Origin: Mesoplasma chauliocola
Lineage (GTDB): Bacteria > Bacillota_I > Bacilli_A > Mycoplasmatales > Mycoplasmataceae
Direction: 5' to 3'
Length of the DNA stretch: 64,000 nucleotides
Assembly: GCF_002290085.1 (NCBI RefSeq)
Contig: NZ_CP023173.1
Location: forward strand, 62,001 to 126,000
Part shown: in pieces, positions 11,675 to 24,814 of the stretch
How the letters are laid out: the number at the start of each line of letters is the position of its first letter
Position numbering within the stretch: position 1 is the first letter of the stretch
Notes under the pieces: model-generated
Database searches by the model: none
Seen by the model: only the letters and a program-made list of their open reading frames with translations
Told to the model about the DNA's origin: nothing
Program-made: the position numbers and the translations under genes

Positions 11675-13033
11675 ATGAAAGTTATAGTTTTAGGTACTAA
11701 CCACGCAGGAACTACTGCTGTTAGAACATTAAAAAGACTGAACCCAGAAATTGAAGTTGTAACATACGACAGAAACGATGTTATTTCTTTTTTAGGTTGT
11801 GGAATAGCCTTATGAGTTAAAGGTGAGGTTAAAGATCCAAACGGTCTATTTTATGCAACACCAGAAATTTTAGAATCAGAAGGCATTGTTGTTAAAATGA
11901 AACACGAATGAGTTTCAATTGATGCTGACAAAAAAACCGTTTTAATTAAAAATTTAGAAACGGGTGAAACATTTGAAGATAGTTACGATAAAGTTATTGT
12001 TGCTACAGGTACATGACCATTATTACCACCAATCCCAGGATTGGATTTAAATGGTGTTCAAATTTGTAAAAATTATGATCATGCAAAAGTAATTCAAAAA
12101 GCTAACTTAGATGATTCAATTAAAAAAGTTACAGTTGTTGGAGCAGGATACATTGGAGTTGAATTAGTTGATGCATTTGTTGCTCATGGTAAAGAAGTTA
12201 CTTTAGTTGACTTTGCTGACAGAATTATGCCTGTTTATTATGATGCTGAATTTACAAAACATGTTGAAGACAGAATGGAAAAAGCTGGAGTTAAATTAGC
12301 TTTAAGCCAAGGAGTTAAAGAATTTAAAGGAACAAATGGTAAAGTTACTCATGTTGTTACAGATAAAGAAGAAATTGCAACTGATTATGTAATTTTCTCA
12401 GTTGGAGTTGTTGCTCAAACTAAACCTTTAGAAGGTGTTGTTGAATTAAGTGACAGAAAAGCTGTTATAACAAATGATTACTGTCAATCATCAAACCCAG
12501 ATATATATGCAATTGGAGATTGCTCAACAGTATTTAATAAAGCATTAAATATGGAAATGCCAATTCAATTAGCTACTACAGCAGTTAGAACAGGTATTTT
12601 AGCAGCAGCTAATATTGTTAACGGAAATAAATTACCTTCACCTGGATTTACTGGAGCGAATGGTATTGAAGTGTTTGGATTCAAAATGGCATCAGCAGGT
12701 GTAAGTGAAACAAGTGCTAAAAAAATGGGATTAGATTATGAAGCGATTTTATTATCAGATTCAGATCGTCCTGAATTTATGTCAACATACAAAGAAGCTT
12801 GAATAAAATTAGTATGAGACAAAAAATCAAGAAAAATTATTGGAGCTCAAGTAGCCAGTGAAAACAACCATACAGAAATTATGTATATGCTTTCACTAGG
12901 AATTCAAAAAGAATTAACTATTGATGAATTACCATTAGTTGATATTTTCTTCTTACCTCACTTCAATAAACCATACAATTTTGTTACTTTAGCTGGTTTA
13001 GAAGTATTAGGGTTAAACTACTTTAAAAAATAA
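11675..13033 (+). CDS. nox: Water- or peroxide-forming NADH oxidase (FAD-dependent)
   Basis: This 452-residue flavoprotein of the pyridine nucleotide-disulfide oxidoreductase family reoxidises NADH with oxygen. The FAD-binding N-terminus is VIVLGTNHAGTTA, the redox-active Cys is C42 in SFLGCGIALW (matching the single active Cys of enterococcal-type Nox), and the NAD-binding glycine motif is VVGAGYIGVEL. A strong AAAAGGAG site precedes it. It is first in the lipoate/pyruvate dehydrogenase block, 3 bases before lplA. That placement suggests it removes the NADH made by the dehydrogenase. Four-electron reduction to water is usual for this type but not provable here. Confidence 0.93.
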
Positions 13034-13036
13034 TTA

Positions 13037-14041
13037 ATGATTAATTTAATAATTTCAAAATCAAATGATCCAGCTTATAACTTAGCTGTTGAAGAATTTT
13101 TAACGTATCATTATTCAACAAATGATCCTATTTTGTATATTTGACAAAACAAGGACACTATTGTTGTTGGAAGAAACCAAAATACATATGCTGAAATAAA
13201 CATTGCAGAGGCGATGAAAGATGAAGTAAAAATTATAAGAAGAAACACAGGTGGAGGAACAGTTTTCCAAGATATGGGAAATGTATGTTATTCACTTATT
13301 GTTAACAATGATATTGATTCGCAATCAAACTTTGAAGTGGCCTTAAAACCAATAATTGAATATTTAAGAAGTGAAGGTTTAAATGCAAACTTTTCAGGAC
13401 GAAATGATATTGAAATAGATGGTTACAAAATTTCAGGGAATGCTCAGCTAAAAACAAATACAAAAATTTTACAACATGGGACATTATTGTTTGATGTTGA
13501 ATTACCAAGAATTTTAAAATATTTAAATGTTGACCCAGAAAAAATCAAACATCAAAAGGTTAAATCTAAACCCGCAAGAGTTGCGAATATTAAAGCTATT
13601 TTAAATAGTTTAGATAAGGATATTGAACTTGAAGATTTTATTAAAAATATAATAAATAGCTACACTAAAAATGAAGAAATTAAATGAATAGAATTTAATG
13701 ATTCACAGAACCTTGCTATTAAGAAAAGTTATGATGAAAAATATGCATTACGTGAATGAACTTTTGCTAAAAATGAAAATTTTGAAATAACAAACAAAAA
13801 ATATTTAGAATCAAAAGGTTTGACTGAAATAAAAATTAATGTAGACAAAGGTAAAATTCAAAACATTAAAATATTTGGTGACTTTTTAGGTTACATAGGT
13901 ACTGAAGCGCTTGAGTTTGCATTAATAAACGCTGATTATGATTATCATACAGTAAAAAATATCTTAGAAAAATTTTCATTAAAAGAGATATTTGGTGATA
14001 ATTTTGAATCAGAAGATATTTTGAATTTAATATTCAACTAA
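13037..14041 (+). CDS. lplA: Lipoate-protein ligase A
   Basis: This 334-residue enzyme activates free lipoate with ATP and attaches it to lipoyl-domain lysines. It has the RRNTGGGTVFQDMGN lipoate-binding motif and the catalytic lysine region GYKISGNAQ. A C-terminal domain of about 90 residues makes it full-length rather than a short ligase that needs a partner. It starts 3 bases after nox and ends 13 bases before pdhA. Its substrates are presumably the lipoyl domains of E2 and E3 encoded just downstream. TGA reads as Trp at 13141, 13684 and 13757. Confidence 0.95.
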
Positions 14042-14054
14042 GAAAGGGAAATAT

Positions 14055-15167
14055 ATGAAATATATAGGAAAATTTGATCCTCAAAAAGATGAAATTGTTC
14101 GTGTAATGGATAAAGATGGAAAAATCATTAATCCTAAATTAGCTCCATCTATTTCAGATGAAGAATTAATTAAAGCATATTCAATCATGAATCTTTCAAG
14201 AAGACAAGACGATTACCAAAACAAAATGCAAAGACAAGGAAGATTATTATCTTTCTTAACTTCAACAGGACAAGAAGCTTGTGAGGTTGCATATACAATG
14301 GTAATTGATCCAAAAACTGATTTCTTTGTTTCAGGTTATAGAAACAATGCAGCTTGATTAACAATGGGTCAATCAATTAGAAACATTATGTTATATTGAG
14401 TTGGAAACGAAGCTGGAGCAAAAGCACCAGATGGTGTTAATTCATTACCACCAAACATTATTATTGGTTCACAATATTCACAAGCTACAGGATTAGCTTT
14501 TGCTGAAAAATACCAAGGAAGAAATGGTGTTGCTGTTACAACAACTGGGGACGGTGGAATGAGTGAAGGTGAAACTTATGAAGCAATGAACTTTGCTAAG
14601 TTACATGAAGTTCCTGTTGTATTTATTTGTGAAAATAATAAATGAGCTATTTCAACTCCAACACAACAACAAACAAAATCATTAAATATTGCTGTTAAAG
14701 CAATTGCTACAGGAATGCCGTCAATTAAAGTTGATGGTAATGATTTCTTAGCCAGTTATGCTGTTGCAAAAGAAGCGGTTGATTTTGCAAGAAGCGGGAA
14801 TGGTCCAGTTTTAATAGAGTTTGATACTTATAGACTTGGAGCTCACTCTTCATCAGATTCTCCAGACGTTTACCGTCCAAAAGGTGAATTTGAAGATAAA
14901 GTTCCTTATGAACCTTTGATAAGATTAAAAGCTTACATGATCGCTAAAGGAATTTGAAGTGAAGAAAAACAAACTGCATTAAACGAAGAACAAGATAAAC
15001 ACATTGCAGCAGAATTTGCTTGAGTTGAAGCAAATAAAAACTACCCAATTGAAGATATTTTCAATTATCAATATGCTGAAATGACAGAAGATTTAAAAGA
15101 ACAATTAGCAGAAGCAAAAGAATTCTTTGCTAAATACCCAGAATCAAAAGACGGAGGACACCACTAA
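14055..15167 (+). CDS. pdhA: Pyruvate dehydrogenase E1 component, alpha subunit
   Basis: This 370-residue thiamine diphosphate enzyme subunit decarboxylates pyruvate. The ThDP-binding motif begins with GDGG at residues 165-168 and ends with ENN about 30 residues later. The phosphorylation-loop-like region YRLGAHSSSDSPDVYR matches bacterial E1-alpha proteins. Its stop overlaps the pdhB start (TAATG), so the two subunits are translationally coupled. TGA codons read as Trp throughout. The ribosome site is AGAAAGGGA. Confidence 0.96.
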
Positions 15168-16156
15168 TGGCAGTTATTAATAATATTAAAGCGGTTACTG
15201 AAGCTCTTGAAGTTGCAATGGAACGTGATAAAAACGTTATTGTTTTTGGTGAGGACGTTGGAACAGAAGGTGGAGTTTTCAGAGCTACTCAAGGATTACA
15301 ACAAAAATTTGGAATTGAAAGAAGTTTTAATGCTCCAATTTCAGAAGCTATGTTTGCTGGTGTAGGAATGGGGATGGCAATGAATGGTATGAAACCAGTT
15401 GTTGAATTACAGTTCCAAGGATTAGGATTGCCAGCATTGCAAAACATTATTGCAAACATTTCACGTATGAGAAATAGAAGTCGTGGAAAATGAACAGCAC
15501 CTATGGTTATTAGAATGCCAATGGGTGGTGGAATTAGAGCTTTAGAACACCACTCAGAAGCATTGGAAGCAATATTTGCTCATATTCCAGGTATTAAAAC
15601 AGTTATGCCATCAACACCATATGATACAAAGGGTTTATTATTGGCTGCTATCGAATCACCAGATCCAATTATTGTTTTAGAACCTACAAAACTATATCGT
15701 GCATTTAAACAAGAAGTACCAGATGGTTACTACACAGTTCCAATTGGTGAAGGATACAAAATTCAAGAAGGAAATGATTTAACAATTGTTACTTATGGAG
15801 CTCAAACAGTTGACTGTATGAAAGCAGTTGAAATGATTAAATCAACTCACCCTTCAGCATCAATTGAATTAATTGACTTACGCTCAATTCAACCATGAGA
15901 TAAAAAGATGGTTATTGAATCAGTTAAAAAAACAGGAAGATTATTAGTGGTTAGTGAAGCTGTTAGATCATTTGGTGTTCCAGCTGAAATTATTGCTACT
16001 GTTAATGAACATTGTTTTGATTCATTAAAAGCACCATTATCAAGATGTACTGGTTATGATGTTGTTATTCCTTATGACAGAGGTGAAGGATACCACCAAG
16101 TGAATCCACAGAAAGTTGTTGAATCAATCAAAAAAGTGCTTGATTACAAATTTTAG
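15167..16156 (+). CDS. pdhB: Pyruvate dehydrogenase E1 component, beta subunit
   Basis: This 329-residue protein pairs with PdhA to form the E1 heterotetramer. It shows the conserved VFGEDVGTEGGVFRAT segment, the PISEAMFAGVGMGMA segment and a transketolase C-terminal domain with EAVRSFGVPAEI. Its length is normal for bacterial E1-beta. The start codon overlaps the pdhA stop by one base. TGA is Trp at 15491-15493 and 15896-15898. Confidence 0.96.
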
Positions 16157-16177
16157 TTAGAGGGGAATTAGAATATT

Positions 16178-17443
16178 ATGTTTAAAGTTAAATTTGCTGA
16201 TATTGGAGAAGGACTTACTGAAGGAAAAGTAGCAGAAGTTCTTGTAAAATTAGGGCAAGAAATTAAAGAAGGAGATGCTTTATTTTTTGTTGAAACAGAT
16301 AAAGTGAACTCAGAAATTCCAGCACCAGTTGGAGGAAAAATTGCAAACATTTTGATTTCTCAAGGTCAAGAAATTAAAGTTGGAGACGTAGTTATTGAAA
16401 TTGATGATGGTAAAGGTGTTGCTGAAGTAACTCCAGTTGCTGAAATTAAAACAAAAAATGAACCAGTTGAAGAAAATGCAAGCGTTGTTGGTTCAACACC
16501 TGTATCAAATGACGTGATTGCTTCAAGAGCTACAGCATCAACAAAAAATGAAATTTCAAATAGTGGTGTAAAAGCAACGCCTCTAGCAAGAAAAGTTGCT
16601 GCTGATAAAAAAATAGATTTATCAACAATTAAAGGAACAGGACCTCATGGAAGAATTTTAGTTTCTGACTTAGATTCAACACCTGTAGTAAGTTCAAATT
16701 CTGCAACAAAACCAGCAGCATCTAAAACTGTTGAAATTGATGCACCTCTATCATGAGACTCAATCCCAATGAATGGAATTAGAAAAGCAACTGTTAAAGC
16801 AATGGTTAAATCTCATTCTGAAAATGCAGCATTCACAGGAATGAAAAATATTAACATAACTCCAACTTATGAAATGCGTGCAATGCTAAAAGATGGGTGT
16901 GAATCAAAAGGGATCAAACTTACTTACTTAGCATTTATTGTTAAAGCAGCAGCTAAAGTATTAGAAGAGATGCCAAATATTAATGTACGTATTGATACAG
17001 AAAATAATGCAATTTTACAAGTTCACAATATTAATATTGGTATTGCAGTAGATACAGAAAAAGGTTTAATGGTACCTGTTATTAAAGGTGCTAATCATTT
17101 AACTATTTTTGAAATAGCAAATAAAATTGGAGAATTAGCTAAAAAGGCAAGAGATGGTAAATTAGCTATGACTGAAATGAAAGATGCAACTTTTACAGTT
17201 TCAAACTTTGGATCAGTTGGGTTAGACTATGCAACTCCTATCATTAATTCACCAGAATCAGCTATTTTAGGAGTAGGAACAATGACAAAAACTCCTGTTT
17301 TTGTGAAAGATGAAATCAAAGCAGGATGAATCATGCCATTCTCAATGACATGTGATCATAGAATAATTGATGGTGGAGATGCCGGAAGATTCTTAATGAA
17401 AGTAGAAAATTATTTAAGTAATCCAGCATTACTATTAATGTAA
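16178..17443 (+). CDS. pdhC: Dihydrolipoamide acetyltransferase (E2) of pyruvate dehydrogenase
   Basis: This 421-residue E2 core protein transfers acetyl groups to CoA. Domains in order are one lipoyl domain (residues 1-78, lipoyl Lys K42 in ETDKVNSE), a linker, a peripheral subunit-binding domain at about 130-165 (ATPLARKVAADKKID, GTGPHGRI), a second linker and the catalytic domain, whose DHRIIDG motif begins at D393. The first 170 bases of the gene match the start of pdhD with a single difference. It lies 21 bases after pdhB with GAGGGGAA as ribosome site. Confidence 0.96.
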
Positions 17444-19279
<1,836 letters not shown>

Positions 19280-19280
19280 T

Positions 19281-20249
19281 ATGTATTCAGTAGAACAAAT
19301 TAAAAAAATTCTTGTAAATTCAGATCATAAAAAAACTATTGTTTTACCCGAAGGTGAGGAACCAAAAATTCAAGAAGTAGCAAATACTTTAGTAAAAGAA
19401 AATATTTCAAAAGTGATTATGCTATTTCAAAAACATGAATCAATACCAAATACTTTAAATGAAAAAATTGAAGTTATTGCAATTGATAAACTTGACAAAG
19501 AGCCATTAGTTAAAAAATTTATGGAACTAAGAAAAGAAAAAACTAATTTGGAGCAAGCAACAAAATTAATGGAGCATGCAAACTATATTGGTGCTATGTT
19601 AGTTAAAATGGAAAAAGCAGATTGTATGTTATGCGGAATAACTTATACTACAGCTGATACTATTAGACCTGCATTGCAAATTATTAAAACATCACCAGAT
19701 GTTGCTTTAGCAGCAAGTGTATTCATTATGAATAAAGGCGATGAGAATTATTTCTTTACAGACTGTGCATTAAACTTAAAACCAACAAGTCAGCAATTAG
19801 CTGACATTGCTAAAATGACAGCTAAGTTTGCACAATCGTTTGGTGTTCAAAATCCAGAAGTTGCAATGTTAAGTTATTCAACTGCAGGATCAGGAGCCGG
19901 AGAAGATGTTGTTCGTGTTAAAGAGGCTGTCGAACTATTAAATAGGGAATCAGTTGACTTTAACTATGCTGGAGAAATTCAATTCGATGCAGCATGGGAT
20001 AAAGAAATTAGAGATAAAAAATTTAAAGATTGTAAACTAACTAAACAAACACCTGATGTGTTTGTGTTCCCTGACATTAACGCAGGAAACATAGGTTATA
20101 AAATTGCTCAAAGAATGGGTGGATACGAAGCAATTGGTCCATTTATCTTAGGATTTAATAAACCAGTTAATGACTTAAGCCGTGGTGCAACTTTAACTGA
20201 TATTATGAATACAGCAATTATTACAATTTATCAAGCATTGGAGGCGTAG
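19281..20249 (+). CDS. pta: Phosphate acetyltransferase
   Basis: This 322-residue enzyme converts acetyl-CoA and phosphate to acetyl phosphate. It is the short form without regulatory domains, and recognised segments include SYSTAGSGAG and FPDINAGNIGYKIAQR near the C-terminus. It starts 1 base after the pdhD stop with no strong ribosome site, so it probably depends on translational coupling. With ackA downstream it completes the route from pyruvate to acetate and ATP. Confidence 0.95.
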   Translation: MYSVEQIKKILVNSDHKKTIVLPEGEEPKIQEVANTLVKENISKVIMLFQKHESIPNTLNEKIEVIAIDKLDKEPLVKKFMELRKEKTNLEQATKLMEHANYIGAMLVKMEKADCMLCGITYTTADTIRPALQIIKTSPDVALAASVFIMNKGDENYFFTDCALNLKPTSQQLADIAKMTAKFAQSFGVQNPEVAMLSYSTAGSGAGEDVVRVKEAVELLNRESVDFNYAGEIQFDAAWDKEIRDKKFKDCKLTKQTPDVFVFPDINAGNIGYKIAQRMGGYEAIGPFILGFNKPVNDLSRGATLTDIMNTAIITIYQALEA

Positions 20250-20250
20250 T

Positions 20251-21441
20251 ATGATTTTAGTAGTTAATGCAGGAAGTAGTTCAATTAAATTTAGACTATT
20301 TAACGACTCTGATATTAAAAATCCAATTGATATTCTTGATGGCTTAGCTGAAAGAATAACAGTTGACGGAGCTGTTTCATTTAAATATGAAGGTAACAAA
20401 TATGAATATAGTGTTGATTTACCTAATCATGAAGTTGCAATAAAATTTATTTTAGAAAAATTAATAGAACTAAATATAATTAGTAATGTTGATGACATTA
20501 ATGCTGTAGGATTTAGAGTTGTTCATGGTGGAACAATTAGTAAATCTTCAATTATTGATGAAAAAGTTTTTGCAACAATTAAGGATGCAGTTAAATTAGC
20601 TCCTTTACATAATCCAGGAGCTATAACAGCAATTGAAGCTGTTAAGAAAGTTATGCCAAAAGCTAAAATGGTTGCTTGTTTTGATACTGCATACCATCAA
20701 ACCTTGGCTGAAGAACAATATTTATATGCAACTCCATATTCATGATATACAGAACATGGAGTAAGAAAATATGGGTTCCATGGAATTAGCTATCAATACA
20801 TAGCTGAAAAAATGGCTGAAGTATTAAATAAACCAAAGGATAAATTGAATTTAATTGTTTGTCACCTAGGAAATGGTGCAAGTATAACTTGCATCAAAAA
20901 TGGTAAATCATTTGATACAACAATGGGACTAACTCCTCTCGCTGGTGTAATGATGGGAACAAGAAGTGGTGATATTGACCCTTCAATCATTGAATATATG
21001 TGTAAACAATTAAATGCAGATGTTTCAAAAATAACAAATATATTAAATAAAGAGTCTGGCTTGCTAGGACTAAGTGGAAAATCTAGTGATATGCGTGATG
21101 TGACAGGGGGATATTTCTCAGGAGATAAAGATTATCAAAGAGCTTTAAATAAATATACTCAAGTTGCAGCAGATTATATAGTCAGATTTGCTAATTTACT
21201 AGGCCATGATATTGATGGATTAGTTTTTACAGCTGGTGTTGGTGAAAATTCAATTTATACAAGACAATTAATTATTGAGAAATTACCTTTACTAGACTTA
21301 AAATTAGATCAAACTAAAAATGAAGAAAGCTATGGAGAATATAAATATATCTCAACTGCTGAATCAAAAATAAAAGTTTTAGCAGTTAGAACTAATGAAG
21401 AATTAATGATATGTAAAGATACATTAAATCTAATTAAATAA
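20251..21441 (+). CDS. ackA: Acetate kinase
   Basis: This 396-residue ASKHA-fold kinase makes ATP from acetyl phosphate. Signature segments are VVNAGSSSIKF at the N-terminus, the substrate-binding region CHLGNGASI, and FTAGVGENS near the C-terminus. TGA at 20743-20745 is Trp. It starts 1 base after the pta stop, with the GGAGG ribosome site inside pta. It is the last gene of the nox-ackA block and is followed by a terminator. Confidence 0.97.
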
Positions 21442-21450
21442 AATTTTTTA

Positions 21451-21475
21451 AATAACCTTTAAGGTTATTTTTTTA
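21451..21475 (+). terminator. Terminator after ackA
   Basis: The hairpin AATAACCT/AGGTTATT with a TTA loop and a seven-T tail lies 9 bases after the ackA stop, closing the pyruvate-to-acetate operon. Confidence 0.88.
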
Positions 21476-21507
21476 TTGATAAAATTAAACATAAGAATAG
21501 AGGTACC

Positions 21508-22308
21508 ATGAAAAAAGTTTTGTTTATAGGTCTTGGACATATGGGTTCATCATTAGTAAAAGGTGTTTTATCTGATAAAAATCACTTAATAGATGTTTAT
21601 GGTTTTGATGCTATTAAAGAGGTGCAAGAAAAAGTTATAAGTGATATACCTGAATTAAAATCTTTAAAAGATTTAAAAGAAATTGAAATTAGAAATATTG
21701 ACGTTATCGTCATAGGTACTAGACCTATAGATGTAGATCCGCTTTGTGAAAATTTAGATGAATTAGATTTAAAAAATAAGGTTATTGTTTGTATGGCAAA
21801 TGCAGTAACTATTGATAGGCTTAGAAATAAGTTTAAAAACAATAAAGATATTTCTCTTATTAGGATGATGCCTAATATGAATGCTTCAATTCAGATGTCA
21901 GTAACTGCATTAGCAACTCAGAATGCAACTAAAGAACATTTAAAACTTGTCAGTGATTTATTTTCATTATGTGGAATAGTTGAGTTAGTTGATGAAGAAA
22001 AATTTGGAACGTTAACAGCAATTTCAGGTTGCTTACCAGCTTATTCATTTACTTTTCTTAAAGGAATTGTCGACTATGCTGTTCAAAATGGATTTGAGAA
22101 AGAGCAAGCTTATAGAATAGTTGAAACAGCAATAATAGGAAGCATAAAAAATGCAACAAATTCAAAAATAGATTTAAGAAAAATGATTGATCAAATTTGT
22201 GTGCCTAATGGTTCAACAATTGAAGGTCAAAAAGTTCTAGATGAAAATAAGTTTGAAGAAATCTTAAAAAAATGTTTAGATGCTGCAAACAAAAAGGCAA
22301 CAAATTAA
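21508..22308 (+). CDS. proC: Pyrroline-5-carboxylate reductase
   Basis: This 266-residue NAD(P)H-dependent reductase makes proline from pyrroline-5-carboxylate. It has the N-terminal Rossmann motif IGLGHMGSSLVKG, the RMMPNMNASI segment and the family signature near VPNGSTIEGQ. The length is typical. It stands alone between two terminators with its own AGAGGT ribosome site. No other proline biosynthesis gene is nearby, so it may salvage an imported or ornithine-derived intermediate or balance NADP redox state. The family call is strong; the physiological role is inferred. Confidence 0.9.
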   Translation: MKKVLFIGLGHMGSSLVKGVLSDKNHLIDVYGFDAIKEVQEKVISDIPELKSLKDLKEIEIRNIDVIVIGTRPIDVDPLCENLDELDLKNKVIVCMANAVTIDRLRNKFKNNKDISLIRMMPNMNASIQMSVTALATQNATKEHLKLVSDLFSLCGIVELVDEEKFGTLTAISGCLPAYSFTFLKGIVDYAVQNGFEKEQAYRIVETAIIGSIKNATNSKIDLRKMIDQICVPNGSTIEGQKVLDENKFEEILKKCLDAANKKATN

Positions 22309-22337
22309 AAAGACAAACTTACAAAGTTTGTCTTTTT
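22307..22337. terminator. Bidirectional terminator between proC and azoR1
   Basis: The hairpin AAAAAGACAAACTT/AAGTTTGTCTTTTT starts inside the proC stop and reaches the stop codon of the convergent azoreductase gene. Confidence 0.88.
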
Positions 22338-22935
22338 AAAACGCTTTAGCTGCTTTTTTAATTTCTTCTGAGATTGTTGAAACAATTTGATTTGGAGTTT
22401 GTGAGCCTAATGGTTCAACCTTAACTCCAGCCAATAAAATTGGATCACTGACCTTAGCTCCTAAAAATTCTCATGTTCCTTTTAAGTAAGCAACATGATC
22501 ACCTCATGGATATCATCCTTTTGGTGCTCCCTGAGTAGCAAGAATTTGCACTTTTAATTTGTCTAGTAAACCTATGCTTGCACCTTTAGTTGAATATTTA
22601 TAAGAAAAAGTTTGATTTGCCAATGCAACATGGTCAATATAATTTTTTAACATTCCTGAAACATGAAAATTATACATTGGTGCAATAATCAGAAGTTTAT
22701 CAATTTCTTTAAGTTGATTAATATATTTCATTCCTTCTTCATCACTTCAGTATGTAGAAAAAGTTTCAGTTGTCAAAGTTTTTGTACCAACAATTAATTT
22801 ATTTAAATCCAAAGTAATTATTTCATCATTTGGATTTGCTTGTTTGTACTCTTCTAAAAATATTCTAGCCATTTCATGAGAATTTGATTTTTCACTTGGA
22901 ATAACTGATCCATTTAATACTAATAATTTGCTCAT
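22336..22935 (-). CDS. azoR: FMN-dependent NADH azoreductase-like flavoprotein (copy 1)
   Basis: This 199-residue flavodoxin-like quinone/azo reductase (AzoR/AcpD family) would reduce quinones, azo compounds or similar electrophiles with NADH. The N-terminus has [14 protein letters not shown] (phosphate loop for FMN), and the core motif is [18 protein letters not shown], typical of AzoR. TGA codons within the body read as Trp, which joins two open segments. AAAGGAGAT precedes the start. It is an intact paralogue of the frameshifted gene at 25674 and was used to locate that frameshift. Confidence 0.88.
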
Positions 22936-23023
22936 AAAAATAATCTCCTTTTTATTATTTTAATTATATCACTAAAAGTTTATAATCAATATTATGAAAA
23001 CAACAAGCAAAGGGAATTAATAA

Positions 23024-23821
23024 ATGAAAAATACTAAAATATTTGATGCTCATATTCATTTTAACGATAATTATAAATACCATGAAGAAATGATTGAAGA
23101 TATGATAAAAGAAGCTTTTGATAATGATGTAGAAGGTTTTTTATGTGCAAGCTTTGATTTAGAATCAAGTATTAAGTCTGTTGAGTTGGCTAAAAAATAT
23201 AAGTCAATTATTTTTTCAGCAATAGCTATACATCCAAATGATGTTTCAAAAAATAACTTGGAAGTTATGAAACAATTAGAAAACTTAATTTTAAATGAAG
23301 AGGTTGTAGCTGTTGGGGAAACTGGATTAGATTATTTTTATACAAAAGATGATATTGAACTTCAAAAAAAATTTTTTAAAGAACATATAAAATTGGCTAA
23401 TAAATATAATAAAGTTTTACAAATTCACATTAGGGATCAAGTAGATGTTTATGAAGCATATGATGATGTTTTAGAGATCTTAAAAGAATCTAATGTTAAA
23501 AAAGTTATTATTCATTGTTTTTCCGCAAATCAGGAGTATGCAAATAAATTTTTAAATTTAGGTTGTTATATTAATATTGGAGGAGCTGTAACATTTAAAA
23601 ATGCCAAGACATTGCAAGAAGCAGTTAAAATAATACCACTTGAAAAAATGCTAGTAGAAACTGATGCGCCATATTTAACACCTCACCCATACAGAGGAAA
23701 ACTTAATGAGCCGAAACATATAAATCTTACCGTTAAAAAAATTGCTGAATTAAAAAATAAATCAAAAGAAGAAGTGATACAAGTTACAACTAACAACGCC
23801 AAACTAATTTTTAATATTTAA
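23024..23821 (+). CDS. tatD: TatD-family metal-dependent hydrolase (copy 1)
   Basis: This 265-residue TIM-barrel metallohydrolase belongs to the TatD DNase family. Metal ligands are visible as HIHF near the N-terminus, the Glu of VGETGLDY, His in LQIHIRD, His in IIHCFSA and Asp in VETDAPY. It is followed after 45 bases by a second, divergent TatD gene. TatD proteins act as 3'-5' exonucleases in repair in E. coli, but the substrate here is unknown. AAAGGGAA precedes the start. Confidence 0.9.
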   Translation: MKNTKIFDAHIHFNDNYKYHEEMIEDMIKEAFDNDVEGFLCASFDLESSIKSVELAKKYKSIIFSAIAIHPNDVSKNNLEVMKQLENLILNEEVVAVGETGLDYFYTKDDIELQKKFFKEHIKLANKYNKVLQIHIRDQVDVYEAYDDVLEILKESNVKKVIIHCFSANQEYANKFLNLGCYINIGGAVTFKNAKTLQEAVKIIPLEKMLVETDAPYLTPHPYRGKLNEPKHINLTVKKIAELKNKSKEEVIQVTTNNAKLIFNI

Positions 23822-23866
23822 AAAAGTTTTATAATTATAGAGTAAGAGAAAAAAGAGGATTACATA

Positions 23867-24658
23867 ATGGCAGGAGTATACGATACACATTGTCACTTAA
23901 ATGACAATATTTATATTGAGAACGAAATAACAAGTAGTGAAATGGCATCTGAAGCAAAGAAATCAGGTGTAGATATTATTAATAATGTAGGTTATGATAT
24001 TAAATCATCAAAAGTTGCACTTGTGCAAGCACAAAAAAATAAACATGTATGAGCTTTAGTTGGTATTCATCCAACTCACGCACAGTTCTTTACTGATGAA
24101 GCTTATAATACATTAGAAATATTAGCTAATGCTGATAAAGTAGTTGGAATTGGTGAAACTGGTTTAGATTATTCAAGAGGTTTGGAATTTAAGGCACAAC
24201 AAATTTCTAGTTTTACTAAACAAGTAAAGTTAGCCAAAAAAATGAGTTTACCTTTAATGTTGCATGTTAAAGATATCGAAGGATCAACAGATGCTTATGA
24301 AGATGTATTATCTATATTGAAAAAAGAAAAGTATTTTAATGCAGTTTTACATGCATTTAATGAAAGTTTAGAAATTGCTGAGAAGTTTATTGAAAAGGGA
24401 ATTTTAATTTCTATTAATGGCCAAGTAACAAGAGATAAAAATTTGAAAAAGGTTGTTAAAGAATTACCAATGAATAGTATTGTTGTTGAATCTGACGCAC
24501 CATATGATACACCTAAACCTTATAACAAAAAAACTAATGCACCAAAATATTTACCATTAGTTGTAGATGCAATCGCTAACATAAAAAAAATGAATAGATC
24601 TGATGTTGCAGAAATAACAAGAGAAAACGCAATAAGAAAATTTTTTCCAAAAAGATAA
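23867..24658 (+). CDS. tatD: TatD-family metal-dependent hydrolase (copy 2)
   Basis: This 263-residue TIM-barrel metallohydrolase has the ligand motifs HCHL, IGETGLDY, LHVKD, LHAFNE and VESDAPY. TGA at 24050-24052 reads as Trp and joins the two open halves. It differs clearly from copy 1, so the pair is an old duplication rather than a recent one. The two could have different substrates such as DNA ends or D-aminoacyl esters. The start follows AAAAGAGGA. A terminator lies right after the stop. Confidence 0.9.
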
Positions 24659-24689
24659 AAAAATTTAGCTTTTTTAGGCTAAATTTTTT
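24657..24689 (+). terminator. Terminator after the TatD pair
   Basis: AAAAAATTTAGC pairs with GCTAAATTTTTT. The T-run abuts the stop codon of the convergent cysteine-rich peptide gene, so it may serve both strands. Confidence 0.85.
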
Positions 24690-24690
24690 A

Positions 24691-24804
24691 TTAGTCGCAA
24701 TGACATTCAGTTGTTGAACATGTGCAATTATTGCATTCTTTAGAATTATTGCAATTACAATCAGCACAGCTGCAATTTTGACAAGTACATTTGTTATTTG
24801 ACAT
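24691..24804 (-). CDS. Small cysteine-rich peptide, metallothionein-like
   Basis: This 37-residue ORF contains 11 cysteines (positions 6, 8, 11, 13, 16, 18, 24, 27, 29, 34, 36), mostly in C-x-C and C-x-x-C spacing, plus one His (KCTCQNCSCADCNC is typical). A strong TTGGAGGT ribosome site lies 4 bases before the ATG, which supports it being a real gene. Composition fits a thiolate metal-binding peptide. I do not match it to a named bacterial metallothionein family such as SmtA. It is divergent from a cysteine-rich 103-residue protein. A candidate TATTAAT -10 and the short palindrome AAGGAAAATATTCCTT at 24815-24830 lie upstream. Confidence 0.75.
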   Translation of the reverse strand: MSNNKCTCQNCSCADCNCNNSKECNNCTCSTTECHCD

Positions 24805-24814
24805 ATGAACCTCC

